Assembly (NCBI GenBank): GCA_026770025.1
Contig: JAMXDE010000005.1
Location: 992,001-1,056,000 of the forward strand
Direction: 5' to 3'
DNA length: 64,000 bases
From: Craspedostauros australis
Lineage: Eukaryota; Bacillariophyta; Bacillariophyceae; Mastogloiales; Achnanthaceae
This document shows, in pieces, positions 20,829-29,877 of the stretch (position 1 is its first letter; each line of letters opens with the position of its first letter). A program made the translations under genes and the position numbers. The notes under the pieces are model-generated. The model had not been told where the DNA came from and searched no databases. It worked only from the letters and a program-made list of their open reading frames with translations.

Positions 20829-21696
20829 TTCTCCACCAGGATGGCATCACCTCATTGCAGCGTTCGGAATCGAGTGTTTGTGCTCGTATCACGATTGGTC
20901 GATGATAGGATGAGTGGGGCTTTGGTGTTGGTGTGGCGGCTGATGTCGACCCTGGTCTGCGAGGCTGTGACTTTGGATTCGTGTGACCACAAAGGAGGTA
21001 TCTTGTTTGAGAACTTGTTTGAGAACGCGAACACGATTGTCAGAATCTGAAATTCTCTGTGTCGCATGTGACAGTCATTATGCACGACTTGAGATTTGCG
21101 ATGAGAATGCGAAAACCGACAAGTGGCGCAAACGTCTCTGTTTGTGGGTTCTGTTCTGTCGATGTGGATGCAAACCGTGATCGCGCGATTTGTGCGACGC
21201 ATTCTCGAACCTGACCTCCGCTCTGTGGTCATGGACGCGGTGTCGCCAAATGATGTGCGAAGTCGTGGGGTGGATGGTGCTGCGACAAAGTCTGAACAAG
21301 AGAGTGGTAGGAATCTTCTCGCGACGATCGCTCACATGTTGCCCGCCCTTGCCTCTACTTTGGATTCTGTCCTGAGATGACGCAATCGACACGTTGCTCG
21401 CGCGGACGCCGACAAACCATTCCCAGATTGTGCTCTCTGATCTGAATGTTGCGTGTAGTCGTATCGTCTCCCAAGCAGCAGCCGCATTCGCAACAGATAC
21501 AGACCTCGCCAAGAGAGGAACCTCCACGACACAGCAACTGCCATCGTCCTCCTTCTGACGGCACCACCCATCAGTTGACAGAACGCACTGTTCACAAATC
21601 GAAACACACAGCTGAGCAAGAACAAACACACCAACACAAGGCAGCTGAATCGCCACAACAACTGAACCAAACCAACATCCAAACGAAACAGAAACC
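20829..21696. promoter_or_regulatory. Divergent promoter region, USB1 and dioxygenase genes
   Basis: An 868-bp head-to-head spacer. Short frames on both strands have no domain support. The last ~150 bp before the dioxygenase ATG are rich in CAACAC/GAACA words, like other 5' leaders in this window. The direct repeat GAGAACTTGTTTGAGAACGCGAAC lies near 21010-21032. Nothing else is recognised. Confidence 0.4.
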
Positions 21697-23447
21697 ATGG
21701 GACAGCACGTCTACCAAGCGCTCGTGGTCGGCTTCATCGTCGCGGTCTTCGCTGCGCCGATCCTTGTCGCCGTCATGATCCGTCAGAAGGAGATGACAAA
21801 GGAGCGCATGCAGTTGGAGCATGATCGCCAACACACCCACCATGACACCGTCACGGTGGACACAGCCTCCATCGACGAGGCTCGATTGTCTCCCTTGCTG
21901 TTGGCCCAGACTTTGGATCCACCTTTGCCCGAGGCTGTGGAATCTGGAGAATTCGTAAGTTCAGTGTTGCTGATGACCATCGTGCGGGACTGCTGCGAGG
22001 AAAGAGCCACGCAACTCTCTCTCTCTCCAATTGCCTGCCTATCCACCTGGTCTATCCCGTAGTGTTGCTCACGTTTCGCATCGCAAGAGCATGAACACTG
22101 TCTATCTACTGTGCCACACTACGAGGTCATTGATTGATGCAGTTATATTTCCATATTGTGGCGATGACTGAGGGAAACTGTTTCTCGTGTGTTTAGGTTT
22201 GATGCGCTTTCGCAACTTGCTAACTTATCCATTCTTGCTCACACTCTTGCTCGCATCCCTTGCTGTTGTGATTGTACCCTACATTTGCATTCATTTTGAA
22301 TATGTTTCTGTGACCATCCCTCACCGTACCACATCGTCTATGCCTTCCACACGCACATACTGTGCAGGAGGGCGCCAAGTTTTGGGAAACCCACGACGAG
22401 CTGTTGGAAGCCGCATGGGCAGAGTGGGCCGACGGTGTCATCCTCCCAGACCTCATCGAGTCCAACCTCATCAGCCCACCCCTTTACGATGCCGTCAGCC
22501 GCACATGGCAAGACCCGAGTGAACAGAACGAAGGCGCAGTCAAGGAACTCTTCACGGAGGTCATGCCAGACGTGTACAGCTTCCAGCTCTTCCAACCAGA
22601 GGCCGTCCGAGATATCCGCAGACATTTGGATGCCGCCGCAGCCTCTCCCATCCCGAAACGCCGCCCGAACGCGATGAACCGATACGGCCTCGTCATCGAC
22701 AAGGACAGCGAGGGTGGTGTCACGTACCCAGAGATCGATGCTTTCCGTGACTTCGTGGTGGATCGGTACATGCGCCCGTTCGGACGAACCTGGTTCAACG
22801 AGTACGCTGGCCCAGATGATGACAAGGAGGCATATGCCTTCACCATCGCATACAGCGCGGACAAGGACGTCAAGCTGAAGGAGCACTCGGACGCCTCCCT
22901 GGTCACCATGAACGTCAACCTCAACCTTCCACACGAGGACTACGATGGTTCCCTCATCGCCTTCGTGGACGAGGAGGGCACGAAGCACGAACTGGTCTTC
23001 CAGCCGGGAATGGCCCTGCTCCACAGAGGCATGCACAGGCATTCGGCCCTTCCTCTCAACGAGGGCCAGCGTCACAACATGGTGTTCTGGCTGTTCGGTG
23101 AGAATGGTTACGTCCGCATCGCCAAGTACGATGACGACGAGCGCCTCAACCTTGAACAACGCTGGACCGTGCCACGCGCTGCGGACACCTCGGATGCCGA
23201 GGGCGATTACGATGGCAATTCCGAGAGCGGAGGTGAAGAGGAGGAAGAGGCTGAATCAAACGAAGTCGAAGAGCAAAGTGAGGACATCCATGAAGACAAT
23301 GAGAATGAAAACGAGGACGAGTACGGATACAGCGCAAATACTGCGATGTCCAATGAAGCCGATGGCGACGACATGAACGAAGAGCCTTCCAAGGATGATG
23401 CCACCGATAATGACCGCGAAGAGATCATCGAGACGAGCACAGTGTGA
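21697..23447 (+). CDS. Membrane-anchored 2OG-Fe(II) dioxygenase, prolyl/lysyl-hydroxylase-like (445 aa)
   Basis: Two exons, 21697-21954 and 22368-23447, joined in phase 0 (donor GTAAGT, acceptor TGTGCAG; 413-bp intron). Exon 1 encodes a hydrophobic anchor (YQALVVGFIVAVFAAPILVAVMI, residues 6-28), suggesting a type II ER/Golgi membrane protein. Exon 2 carries the double-stranded beta-helix dioxygenase domain. Proposed iron ligands are His259 and Asp261 (KEHSDASLVTMNVNL) and His311 (MHRHSALP); Arg321 (EGQR) would bind 2-oxoglutarate. The HxD...VTxNVxL spacing resembles collagen lysyl and prolyl hydroxylases. The last ~95 residues form a very acidic, disordered tail (EEEEEAESNEVEE). The substrate is unknown; a secreted or cell-wall protein is plausible. 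Splicing is inferred from the reading frame. Confidence 0.82.
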
Positions 23448-23750
23448 GCACATCGTGCGTGCCCACGCTATTCGTACTTCAACGATTCTGCTGGACCAAT
23501 CTCTTTTTGCACATGTACTCGAACAGACGGATAGATGCCGCAGCCTCCAGGCAGCCACTGAGTCCCGAAGCATCTTCCTCCCGCGCATTTTATTTAAATT
23601 TGTACTCTAATCAATTTTACTGCATATACGTCCAAGCAAGGTCATGCATCGGTTGTGATAATTAGGCCAAAGGTGGGTGGAGGTAGAGATAGAGATGAGT
23701 TTAGTTCTCGCAGGCGCACTCTCGACGCACACCTGCACGCGATTTACTCT
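23448..23750. other. Spacer between convergent genes
   Basis: A 303-bp shared 3' region of the dioxygenase and LPA1-like genes. It is AT-rich in the middle (TTTATTTAAATTTG near 23588), consistent with transcript ends. No gene is seen. Confidence 0.45.
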
Positions 23751-24773
23751 CTAGATGTTGGTGACATCCATGCCAGCCTCGCGTCGTGCCACGACGTTGC
23801 CCACCAGGTTGTTCAGGAAGATGCCCTTCGTCCGCTGTCCCACGCGTCCATTCTTTTTGACGATGACGCAAAACCCTTCCTTCTCAATATCGACGCCCTG
23901 CTTGATCGCCTCCGACGCCTCGTCGTTGATGACGTTCCTCCAGTTGTCCGCCACAACCACAGGCACGGCGACGCATCTGGGAAGGTCCGACTCTTGAACC
24001 GCTGGCGCCTTGCCTTGAGGCATGACAACGGGAATCACAACCAAATCATTCAGCTCCAGGTCCTGCTCCAGAGACTTCGCCTCCTCGATGACATCCGCAA
24101 TTTTGTCCTCGCCGGCCGCCGCCAAAACAACGCGCTTCTCCAAACCTCGATTTCTGCGAAAGCTGCCAAGCGACGTCGTGAAGGTGCCCTGCGGCTGCGC
24201 TGTGCCCTCCATCTCCATCTCGAGCATGGACTTGGAGGCCCGCACCGTCAGCTTGGCCAGCTTGGCGCCCTTCGTGGCGCGCTTCAGACGCGATTGCTCG
24301 GCATCGACGTCGCGCTTGTACAGCAGACCCACGACGATGATGCCACCAATGTCGACGCCGCAGTTGATCAGCGATTCCTGCATGAGGTCCGTGTTGATGC
24401 CATTGAGGGCCGCGATGACGCGCGTGCCCGAGATGAACAAGCTGCTGAGGGCGCCGCCCAATCCATTGAGGTACAGGAAGTACCGCACCTTGCGGAACGG
24501 GGATTCGGCCTCTTCGCGCAGGCGAACGTCGCGCGAGAATTCCTCGTTGCTGTTGTTCGACAGCTTGAGGGCTGCGTGCGGGAGTACCTGATTCAACTCT
24601 TGCGCATGCGGCGTAGGCAGTTGCGGCACGCGAGACGGCACGAAGCCTGACACCATGGCGCAACTGTTGATCATCACGATCGCAGCAACAGCAACGAAAG
24701 CGCCAACCTGTGAGGACATGAGTGATGAGTGTCTGCTTATTCTTGTCATGGTTCTTGCTGGTGTGGATTGCAT
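23751..24773 (-). CDS. LPA1: LPA1/REP27-type photosystem II assembly factor, plastid (340 aa)
   Basis: A single frame from ATG (24773) to TAG. The N-terminus is a signal-peptide-like hydrophobic stretch (VGAFVAVAAIVMINSC) ending MVSGF-VPS, so Phe44 would be +1 of an ASAFAP-like plastid presequence. The mature part has the DUF3493/LPA1 core: ESPFRKVRYFLYLNGLGGALSSLFISGTRVIAAL (about 90-125) with its membrane helix, a second helix GVDIGGIIVVGLLY, then a soluble region ending GFCVIVKKNGRVGQRTKGIFLNNLVGNV. LPA1/REP27 proteins assist D1 synthesis and photosystem II assembly and repair at the thylakoid membrane. Plant LPA1 has additional TPR repeats upstream; none is present here. Family call from motif recognition; orthology not tested. 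Confidence 0.78.
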   Translation of the reverse strand: MQSTPARTMTRISRHSSLMSSQVGAFVAVAAIVMINSCAMVSGFVPSRVPQLPTPHAQELNQVLPHAALKLSNNSNEEFSRDVRLREEAESPFRKVRYFLYLNGLGGALSSLFISGTRVIAALNGINTDLMQESLINCGVDIGGIIVVGLLYKRDVDAEQSRLKRATKGAKLAKLTVRASKSMLEMEMEGTAQPQGTFTTSLGSFRRNRGLEKRVVLAAAGEDKIADVIEEAKSLEQDLELNDLVVIPVVMPQGKAPAVQESDLPRCVAVPVVVADNWRNVINDEASEAIKQGVDIEKEGFCVIVKKNGRVGQRTKGIFLNNLVGNVVARREAGMDVTNI

Positions 24774-25242
24774 TCGTCTGATTCAAACTTGCCCTACTCT
24801 GCTTTATGATCGTCGTGCTGAGATCGGGGAGTGTATGGTGTGTATGGGATGGTACCTACAGTGCCATGATAGTATGGTGAAGCGAAGCATGTGCGCACTC
24901 GCACAAACGCAGATGTGCAGGCAAAGAGATGAGCTGTTCAACTCTTGTGCGTTGTTTTTGTGATGTTTTTGCGCAAAAGAATGAAACCTGTCGCGTCATT
25001 CCAGATTTCGTGTGGCTTGCTCTGACGTCACAACGATTGAAGTGTTCGGGAAACAGCGCAGTCTATGCCATTGCAACTAGATATTGTCGAAACATACCTA
25101 CAACAGATGAAACCTTCACCATTCCACTACCCTATCATCATCAGTGTCCACGAAGAGATTGAACGTCTGGAAAACTAGTGTACGCTGCTCGTGCTCTATT
25201 TACTCCGACTCTGTGGTATCTCGCATCTGTCTCTGTCTCATT
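24774..25242. other. Spacer upstream of LPA1-like gene
   Basis: A 469-bp region between the LPA1-like start and the NIFK stop, both genes on the minus strand. It should hold the LPA1-like promoter and the NIFK 3' end. No ORF or motif stands out. Confidence 0.4.
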
Positions 25243-26367
25243 CTACACAGATCGTCTCTTCTTGGTTTTCTTCTTTTTCGGGGCCTTCGTTTCGGATTGT
25301 GGTGCCGTTACGCTATCGCTGCCTTTGACCTTCTTTTGCGGTGTGCTGGATTGCGCTGCTTGCTTCTTGGGTGATTTGGATGGAGAAGCAACGACACTGT
25401 CACCCGCAGCGGCATCAAGCCCGTCGGTGGACTTTCGCTTCTTGCCCTTCTTTTTCTTGTCTGATGCTGGAGGAGATGTGATGGATCCGACGCTGCCGAC
25501 GGAATCCTTGCGTTTGCTCTTTTTCCCCTTTTCGGATGATTCAGACGAGACGCTATCAATGGAATCCTTGCGCTTGCCCTTCTTGGTCTTTTTCTTTTCA
25601 GATGAGGAGGGAGGCGGTGTCAATTCCTCTTTCTCCTGCTCCTCCTCCTTCTTTCCAGCTTTCCCCTTGGACTTCGATTTTGTCGGTGTGGATGGCGACG
25701 CAGTAGAAGCGGCAGCTTCGTCTTCCTCCATGCTCGGGAAGTCATAGTCGATGCCCAGCTTTTTCAGCTGCGATTGCTTCTTCTTCTGTCGACTTATCAG
25801 CTTTTTCGTGATTTCCTCCATCTTTCCGCCCTTGAGATTCGCGAGGTTGTGCTCGCGCCTCGAGCGTTCCTGCAGCCGCGCCATCTCACGACGCGCAACG
25901 GCCTTTCTGGTATCGAAGAAGAGCCGCTTGATCTTCGGGTCGGGGATCCATTCACACACCAGACGGCGGTTCCCCACGAAGTATCCCGACAACGTTTCCA
26001 TGACGATCTTCGCGACATCATGGCTCACGAACTCCACAAACGCAAATCCACGCGGGTTGCCGGTCTTTGTGGATCGGCTCAGACGCAATCGACGCAGGTT
26101 GCCGAACTGCTGCAGGAAAATCTTGAGCTCGCGCTCCTGGAACTCTTTGGGAATGTGCCCAATGTACAGAACTTTTGACAGCTTCGCTTCCTTGTCTCCT
26201 GACTTGTCGAGCGATTTGGATCCCTTCTTTTTCTGTTTCTTGAGCGCTCCCTTCTTGCTCTTCACCATTGAAATGCTGTCCACCTTTGGTTCCGGTTCTT
26301 CGTCGCTGCTGTCCCATTCCGGTCCTGTCACAACCGCATCATCAATTTGAGTAGAGCGGATTGGCAT
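25243..26367 (-). CDS. NIFK: Nucleolar RRM protein NIFK/Nop15 (374 aa)
   Basis: An intronless frame from ATG (26367) to TAG. A K-rich N-terminus precedes one RRM at about 65-142: VLYIGHIPKE (RNP2), RLSRSTKTGNPRGFAFVEF (RNP1, 106-113) and DVAKIVMETLSGYFVGNRRLVCEW. The helix after it and the conserved block LKKLGIDYDFPSM (about 205-216) match NIFK/MKI67IP and yeast Nop15, pre-60S ribosome-assembly factors required for ITS2 processing in the nucleolus. The remaining ~155 residues are K/S-rich with repeated KRKDSIDSVSSESSEKGKK-like units, a long diatom-specific basic tail. It lies head-to-head with the candidate Treslin-like gene. Confidence 0.9.
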   Translation of the reverse strand: MPIRSTQIDDAVVTGPEWDSSDEEPEPKVDSISMVKSKKGALKKQKKKGSKSLDKSGDKEAKLSKVLYIGHIPKEFQERELKIFLQQFGNLRRLRLSRSTKTGNPRGFAFVEFVSHDVAKIVMETLSGYFVGNRRLVCEWIPDPKIKRLFFDTRKAVARREMARLQERSRREHNLANLKGGKMEEITKKLISRQKKKQSQLKKLGIDYDFPSMEEDEAAASTASPSTPTKSKSKGKAGKKEEEQEKEELTPPPSSSEKKKTKKGKRKDSIDSVSSESSEKGKKSKRKDSVGSVGSITSPPASDKKKKGKKRKSTDGLDAAAGDSVVASPSKSPKKQAAQSSTPQKKVKGSDSVTAPQSETKAPKKKKTKKRRSV

Positions 26368-26752
26368 CGTTGGTCATTTGACATTCCAGCACAGATGGGT
26401 GAGGGATATGGGTTCGTTGATTGGAGTTGAATCTCAAGTTCCACAAGACGGACTCGCTCCCACAAAACAGAACAGCGTGGACGAACCAAGGCAAACGAAA
26501 ATGAGGCTGAGCGCAGTTGTGGACTCCATCACCGTGGATTCACCACGCGGTTTCATTCGACATCAACTCATGGACCGCTCTTGACATCAATGATCAACAC
26601 CAAAAGAGCAAACGTTAACGAGTCGCATACGGCCATGCAGGTATGCCCAACTCACCATCCAACTTGGCCAGCTGGGCCTCCATCTCTTTTTCGCTCGCTT
26701 TCGGCATCTTCCGCGTCCAATTCGTTCAGCAACAGGACACGATCTCGATCCT

Positions 26753-26790
26753 TGTTTGTTGTTTGTTGTTCGTTGTTCGTTGTTCGTTGT
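26753..26790. repeat. GTTGTTC-type microsatellite
   Basis: Short tandem units of TTGTTTG then TTGTTCG, about five copies, in the NIFK/Treslin-like spacer. Confidence 0.8.
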
Positions 26791-27056
26791 CTTTCGCTTC
26801 TTCTCACGCCCTTCTTGCTATCCATGTATGATGGATGATGTTCGGCACCAGGCAGCCGGTAGTCCCATTGCCAACGACGGTTGCTCTTCTTCTCACCCTC
26901 GCTCGCTCTGTTCCTCTCTTGGCATCAACCACTTCAACAGAAAACTTGGTTGTTCGTTCCGTGGAAGAAGTGGAATCAGTTTTTTGGGTGGAGGAGATGT
27001 CAACGTACAACGGAAGGACGACAGATATCGTCGGACGACTGAATGGACTCATATCT

Positions 27057-27172
27057 TGTTTTTGGCGATCCAATTCTCCGCTCGACTCAAACGATCCGCT
27101 CGCTAATTTTTTTTGGCGCGGAACTGCGTCTGCCTCCACTATTTTTTTCGATTTGACATCACTTCGCGCCAT
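27057..27172 (+). promoter_or_regulatory. Cluster of E2F-like sites
   Basis: TTTTTGGCGAT (about 27057-27067), TTTTTGGCGCG (27110-27120) and CTTCGCGCCAT (about 27162-27172) all approximate the E2F/DP consensus TTTSSCGC on one strand or the other. They lie 130-240 bp upstream of the chosen start of the Treslin-like gene. E2F control would fit an S-phase replication factor. Sites were judged by eye only. Confidence 0.45.
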
Positions 27173-27299
27173 TTGTTTCCTCACAAACCTTGCACAGAAA
27201 CGATTGTCGGAGGGAGACCAGAAAACATGCCAACATCACACTCATTCACTCACAACGCAATCAACAACAACAACAACATCAACGGGAGCAACAACAACG

Positions 27300-29405
27300 A
27301 TGATGGCCACCACAACCGACGGCGCAACGATCCAATCGGACGTCGAGGTTACGGTGACGAATATGCATGACTTCCTCGAGTGTTGCAAACTCTGCCCTCG
27401 TCCATTGGAGCATGCCGATTCCAGTTCCACCGACGGCGACGTCCAGAAGAATGAAACGCAGCCGCTATCCAAAGCAGACACACACAAGAGCGTTCATGGC
27501 CACGACGAGAATGATTCAAAGGACAGAATCATGATGAAGCAGCAACTACAGCAGGATGATGGAAATATGGAGAAGGCTGAGGACGATCTTGATACGAGCA
27601 CATTGATGCCGATCCAAATCATTACTGCGTCCAAGCAATGGATGGCATCACTCACGGCCGAGCAACTGTGCAAGTTGTTGAAACGGTTGTCTCGAACGCT
27701 GTTTCGCAAACGCAGCAAGTCAAAGAGATCGTCGGACGCAACAAAATTAGCCTCAAGTCGCAAAGTCTCGATCGAACAGATCCAGCTGAATGTCATGATC
27801 GTGCTCCAGCTGTGGGGCTGCCATCGCCGTGTGTTCGTGGATCAGTTCACGAAGATATTGGCACATCGTGAATCGAAGTCGAAACGAAGCAATGAACCAC
27901 GATCCAAAGCAACGGGTGGCACCAAGTCGCCCGAATCGTCGCAATTGCGCAAAGAACCGGACGAGACCGTCATCATTCGGTACCTAGTTGACACGATTTC
28001 TTCTGCCGCCTTCCAATTGCGTCAGGACCAACAATTCAGCATCTTTCTCGCGCAATGCATACCACGATTCATTTACAATAAAAATCGCGATGTTGCCTGC
28101 CAAGTGTTCGATGCGTTCGAAGTGCCCAATCCCTACGAACCAAAGGCCATCTCCGATGATGCCGTTCACTTCCAGTCAGCGCCAACGCGCAAGTCGAAGA
28201 AGACAAGAAGAAGCAAGGCAAGCGACAAATCATCGTCGTCGTCGTCGTCGAAGAACCCCATCAAAATCCCAGCGAAGAAGGGCAAGCTATCCGGGCTGGC
28301 AGCCCTGAAGGCGGGCAAATCGATCAATCGGCTTGGCTTGAAACGTTCATCTACCCAACCCAGCCACTTCCAGACGAAGCTCGGCGACATGTCTCGCATG
28401 CTGGGTAAATCGATGGATACAAAGCAGAAGACGCCATTGAAAGCAACCAAGACAAAGACAAAGCTGAAGGCGAGCGACGAGCGGGCCATCATTACGCCGG
28501 TCAATCGCAAGGTGTCCAAATCCATGAGAATCAAGGAGAAGCTTGCGAAATCCGTCGCTACGAAGCGACGACTGTCATCTTCGTCTCCATCTCGAGTTCC
28601 TGCAACACCAACCAAAGCAAGAGCAACAGGCGAACACCCACTCGGCGCAGAATCGAAGTCAAGCAGCGAGGTGCTCGCAGCGCCAACCAACGTTGTGACG
28701 GCCGAAAAAGCAACCATTCGTACGAATGTACAAACCACAACGATGCCGAGTGTGGCGGAAACGCCCATCCGATCCAGACCTGGCAGCATGAATGGACCAG
28801 AGCCATCGGTACCGAGAACTCCCATGGAAGGCAGGCGGTTGCTGTTTGAATCCAACAACGACGTCGCGGCATCGCCACCGCAACAGGACGACAATGACGA
28901 TGACGTGTATGGACGCAGCCCACCCATTCCTGCAACGCCAACAACACCCAGAGCAGCGGCGACATCAACCCGAAAACGAAGTCGATCAAGCTTCGCAGCA
29001 TCACCGCCGACAGGATCACTCGCAACAGCAGCAGCAACTACCGTTTGCGACACTCCCGATCGCAACTCACAAACCGTCGAGGCCACGCCCATCAAGCGGC
29101 GGTCCGTCGAACAGAGTAGCGACGACAGCAAGAGCAATAGCCCTGTGGCAAATGGCAACATCTTCAACGCCAACCGGAATACGGCTGCATCGAATTGGTC
29201 ACCATGGTCATCTCAGAAGGATGATGAGACAGAGTATCGCCGCAATCTCAAACCGCGCGCTATCAATCTGTTCGCCTATCGGGATGAATCATCTGGATTG
29301 CACCGATCTACCTCAGCGAGCGCGAAACCGACGGCGTCGCTGAAGAAGAAGAACACTGCACCCGGCAGGCATTCTCAGCCATTTCAGCGGTATCGATCGG
29401 CATGA
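27300..29405 (+). CDS. Candidate Treslin/TICRR/Sld3-like replication-initiation protein (701 aa)
   Basis: The start is taken at the ATG at 27300 (MMATTTDG), where composition becomes protein-like. Residues of about 110-282 are a helical domain: LTAEQLCKLLKRLSRTLF, IEQIQLNVMIVLQLWGCH, VIIRYLVDTISSAAF, then FSIFLAQCIPRFIYNKNRDVACQVFDAFEVPNP. The order and spacing of these helices resemble the Sld3/Treslin domain, which binds Cdc45 at origins. The remaining ~420 residues are disordered and basic, with many minimal CDK sites in two clusters (TPIRSR, TPMEGRR; TPTTPR, TPDRN, TPIKRR), as expected for a Treslin/Sld3 tail recognised by TopBP1/Dpb11 after CDK phosphorylation. The resemblance is weak at sequence level, so this is a hypothesis; another chromatin-associated helical protein is possible. 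Confidence 0.5.
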   Translation: MMATTTDGATIQSDVEVTVTNMHDFLECCKLCPRPLEHADSSSTDGDVQKNETQPLSKADTHKSVHGHDENDSKDRIMMKQQLQQDDGNMEKAEDDLDTSTLMPIQIITASKQWMASLTAEQLCKLLKRLSRTLFRKRSKSKRSSDATKLASSRKVSIEQIQLNVMIVLQLWGCHRRVFVDQFTKILAHRESKSKRSNEPRSKATGGTKSPESSQLRKEPDETVIIRYLVDTISSAAFQLRQDQQFSIFLAQCIPRFIYNKNRDVACQVFDAFEVPNPYEPKAISDDAVHFQSAPTRKSKKTRRSKASDKSSSSSSSKNPIKIPAKKGKLSGLAALKAGKSINRLGLKRSSTQPSHFQTKLGDMSRMLGKSMDTKQKTPLKATKTKTKLKASDERAIITPVNRKVSKSMRIKEKLAKSVATKRRLSSSSPSRVPATPTKARATGEHPLGAESKSSSEVLAAPTNVVTAEKATIRTNVQTTTMPSVAETPIRSRPGSMNGPEPSVPRTPMEGRRLLFESNNDVAASPPQQDDNDDDVYGRSPPIPATPTTPRAAATSTRKRSRSSFAASPPTGSLATAAATTVCDTPDRNSQTVEATPIKRRSVEQSSDDSKSNSPVANGNIFNANRNTAASNWSPWSSQKDDETEYRRNLKPRAINLFAYRDESSGLHRSTSASAKPTASLKKKNTAPGRHSQPFQRYRSA

Positions 29406-29877
29406 AGGGAGTTGTTGGAAGCCCGGGATCTTTTTGGTCGTTATGGGCAATCCACATTACTTGCGTTCTCAGATTGAACGAATATATAAACAACAACAAT
29501 TGGCATAGGCTAATGCCTGATGACATAGAATAGAAACTCATTAGCAAACAGCAGACTCTTTCTCTTCGGCAACCAACCAAACACCGCGAAAGGCAGATCA
29601 TATTGTTCCTCTTCTATTTACCCTTACGGCGTGCGCCATTCAAACTTCCTGCCTCTCGATCCTCTGCATTCCAAAGCTTTCTCACTATGTCCAAGTTGTC
29701 CTTCCCTGCCCTTCCCTGTCAGAGACCAAACGTAGCATGTGTCAACGCAAGTCCTCTTTTGGCTCCCAGCATCCAAGGAGCATTGTTCATTCCGTGACAC
29801 CACGCATCATCAACATCGTCGTCGTCGTCGTCGTCGTCGTCATCGCCATCGTCGCCACCATTGCTCTACCACGTCCT
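29406..29877. other. Spacer between convergent genes, with (GTC)n
   Basis: A 472-bp shared 3' region of the Treslin-like and DHHC genes. A GTC microsatellite lies at about 29815-29838. I looked here on the minus strand for a missing last exon of the DHHC protein. A short hydrophobic frame (LCQLLLFIYSF) exists near 29490-29520, but no convincing splice join was found. Confidence 0.4.

Larger units (their letters stand above)
26368..27299. promoter_or_regulatory. Divergent promoter region, NIFK and Treslin-like genes
   Basis: A 932-bp head-to-head spacer. It contains a GTTGTTC microsatellite (26753-26790) and, nearer the plus-strand gene, three E2F-like motifs (separate entry). An in-frame open stretch extends upstream from the Treslin-like gene to 26835, but its composition is unlike protein and it overlaps the putative control sites, so it is treated as non-coding. 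Confidence 0.5.

Noticed and set aside
23655-24650. 331-codon plus-strand frame over the LPA1-like gene
   Set aside because: It is a shadow of the sense frame; the minus-strand protein has a plastid presequence and a recognised domain.
26835-27299. 155-codon upstream extension of the Treslin-like frame
   Set aside because: It is an open stretch only; composition is unlike protein, it covers the E2F-like sites, and MMATTTDG at 27300 starts the protein-like part.
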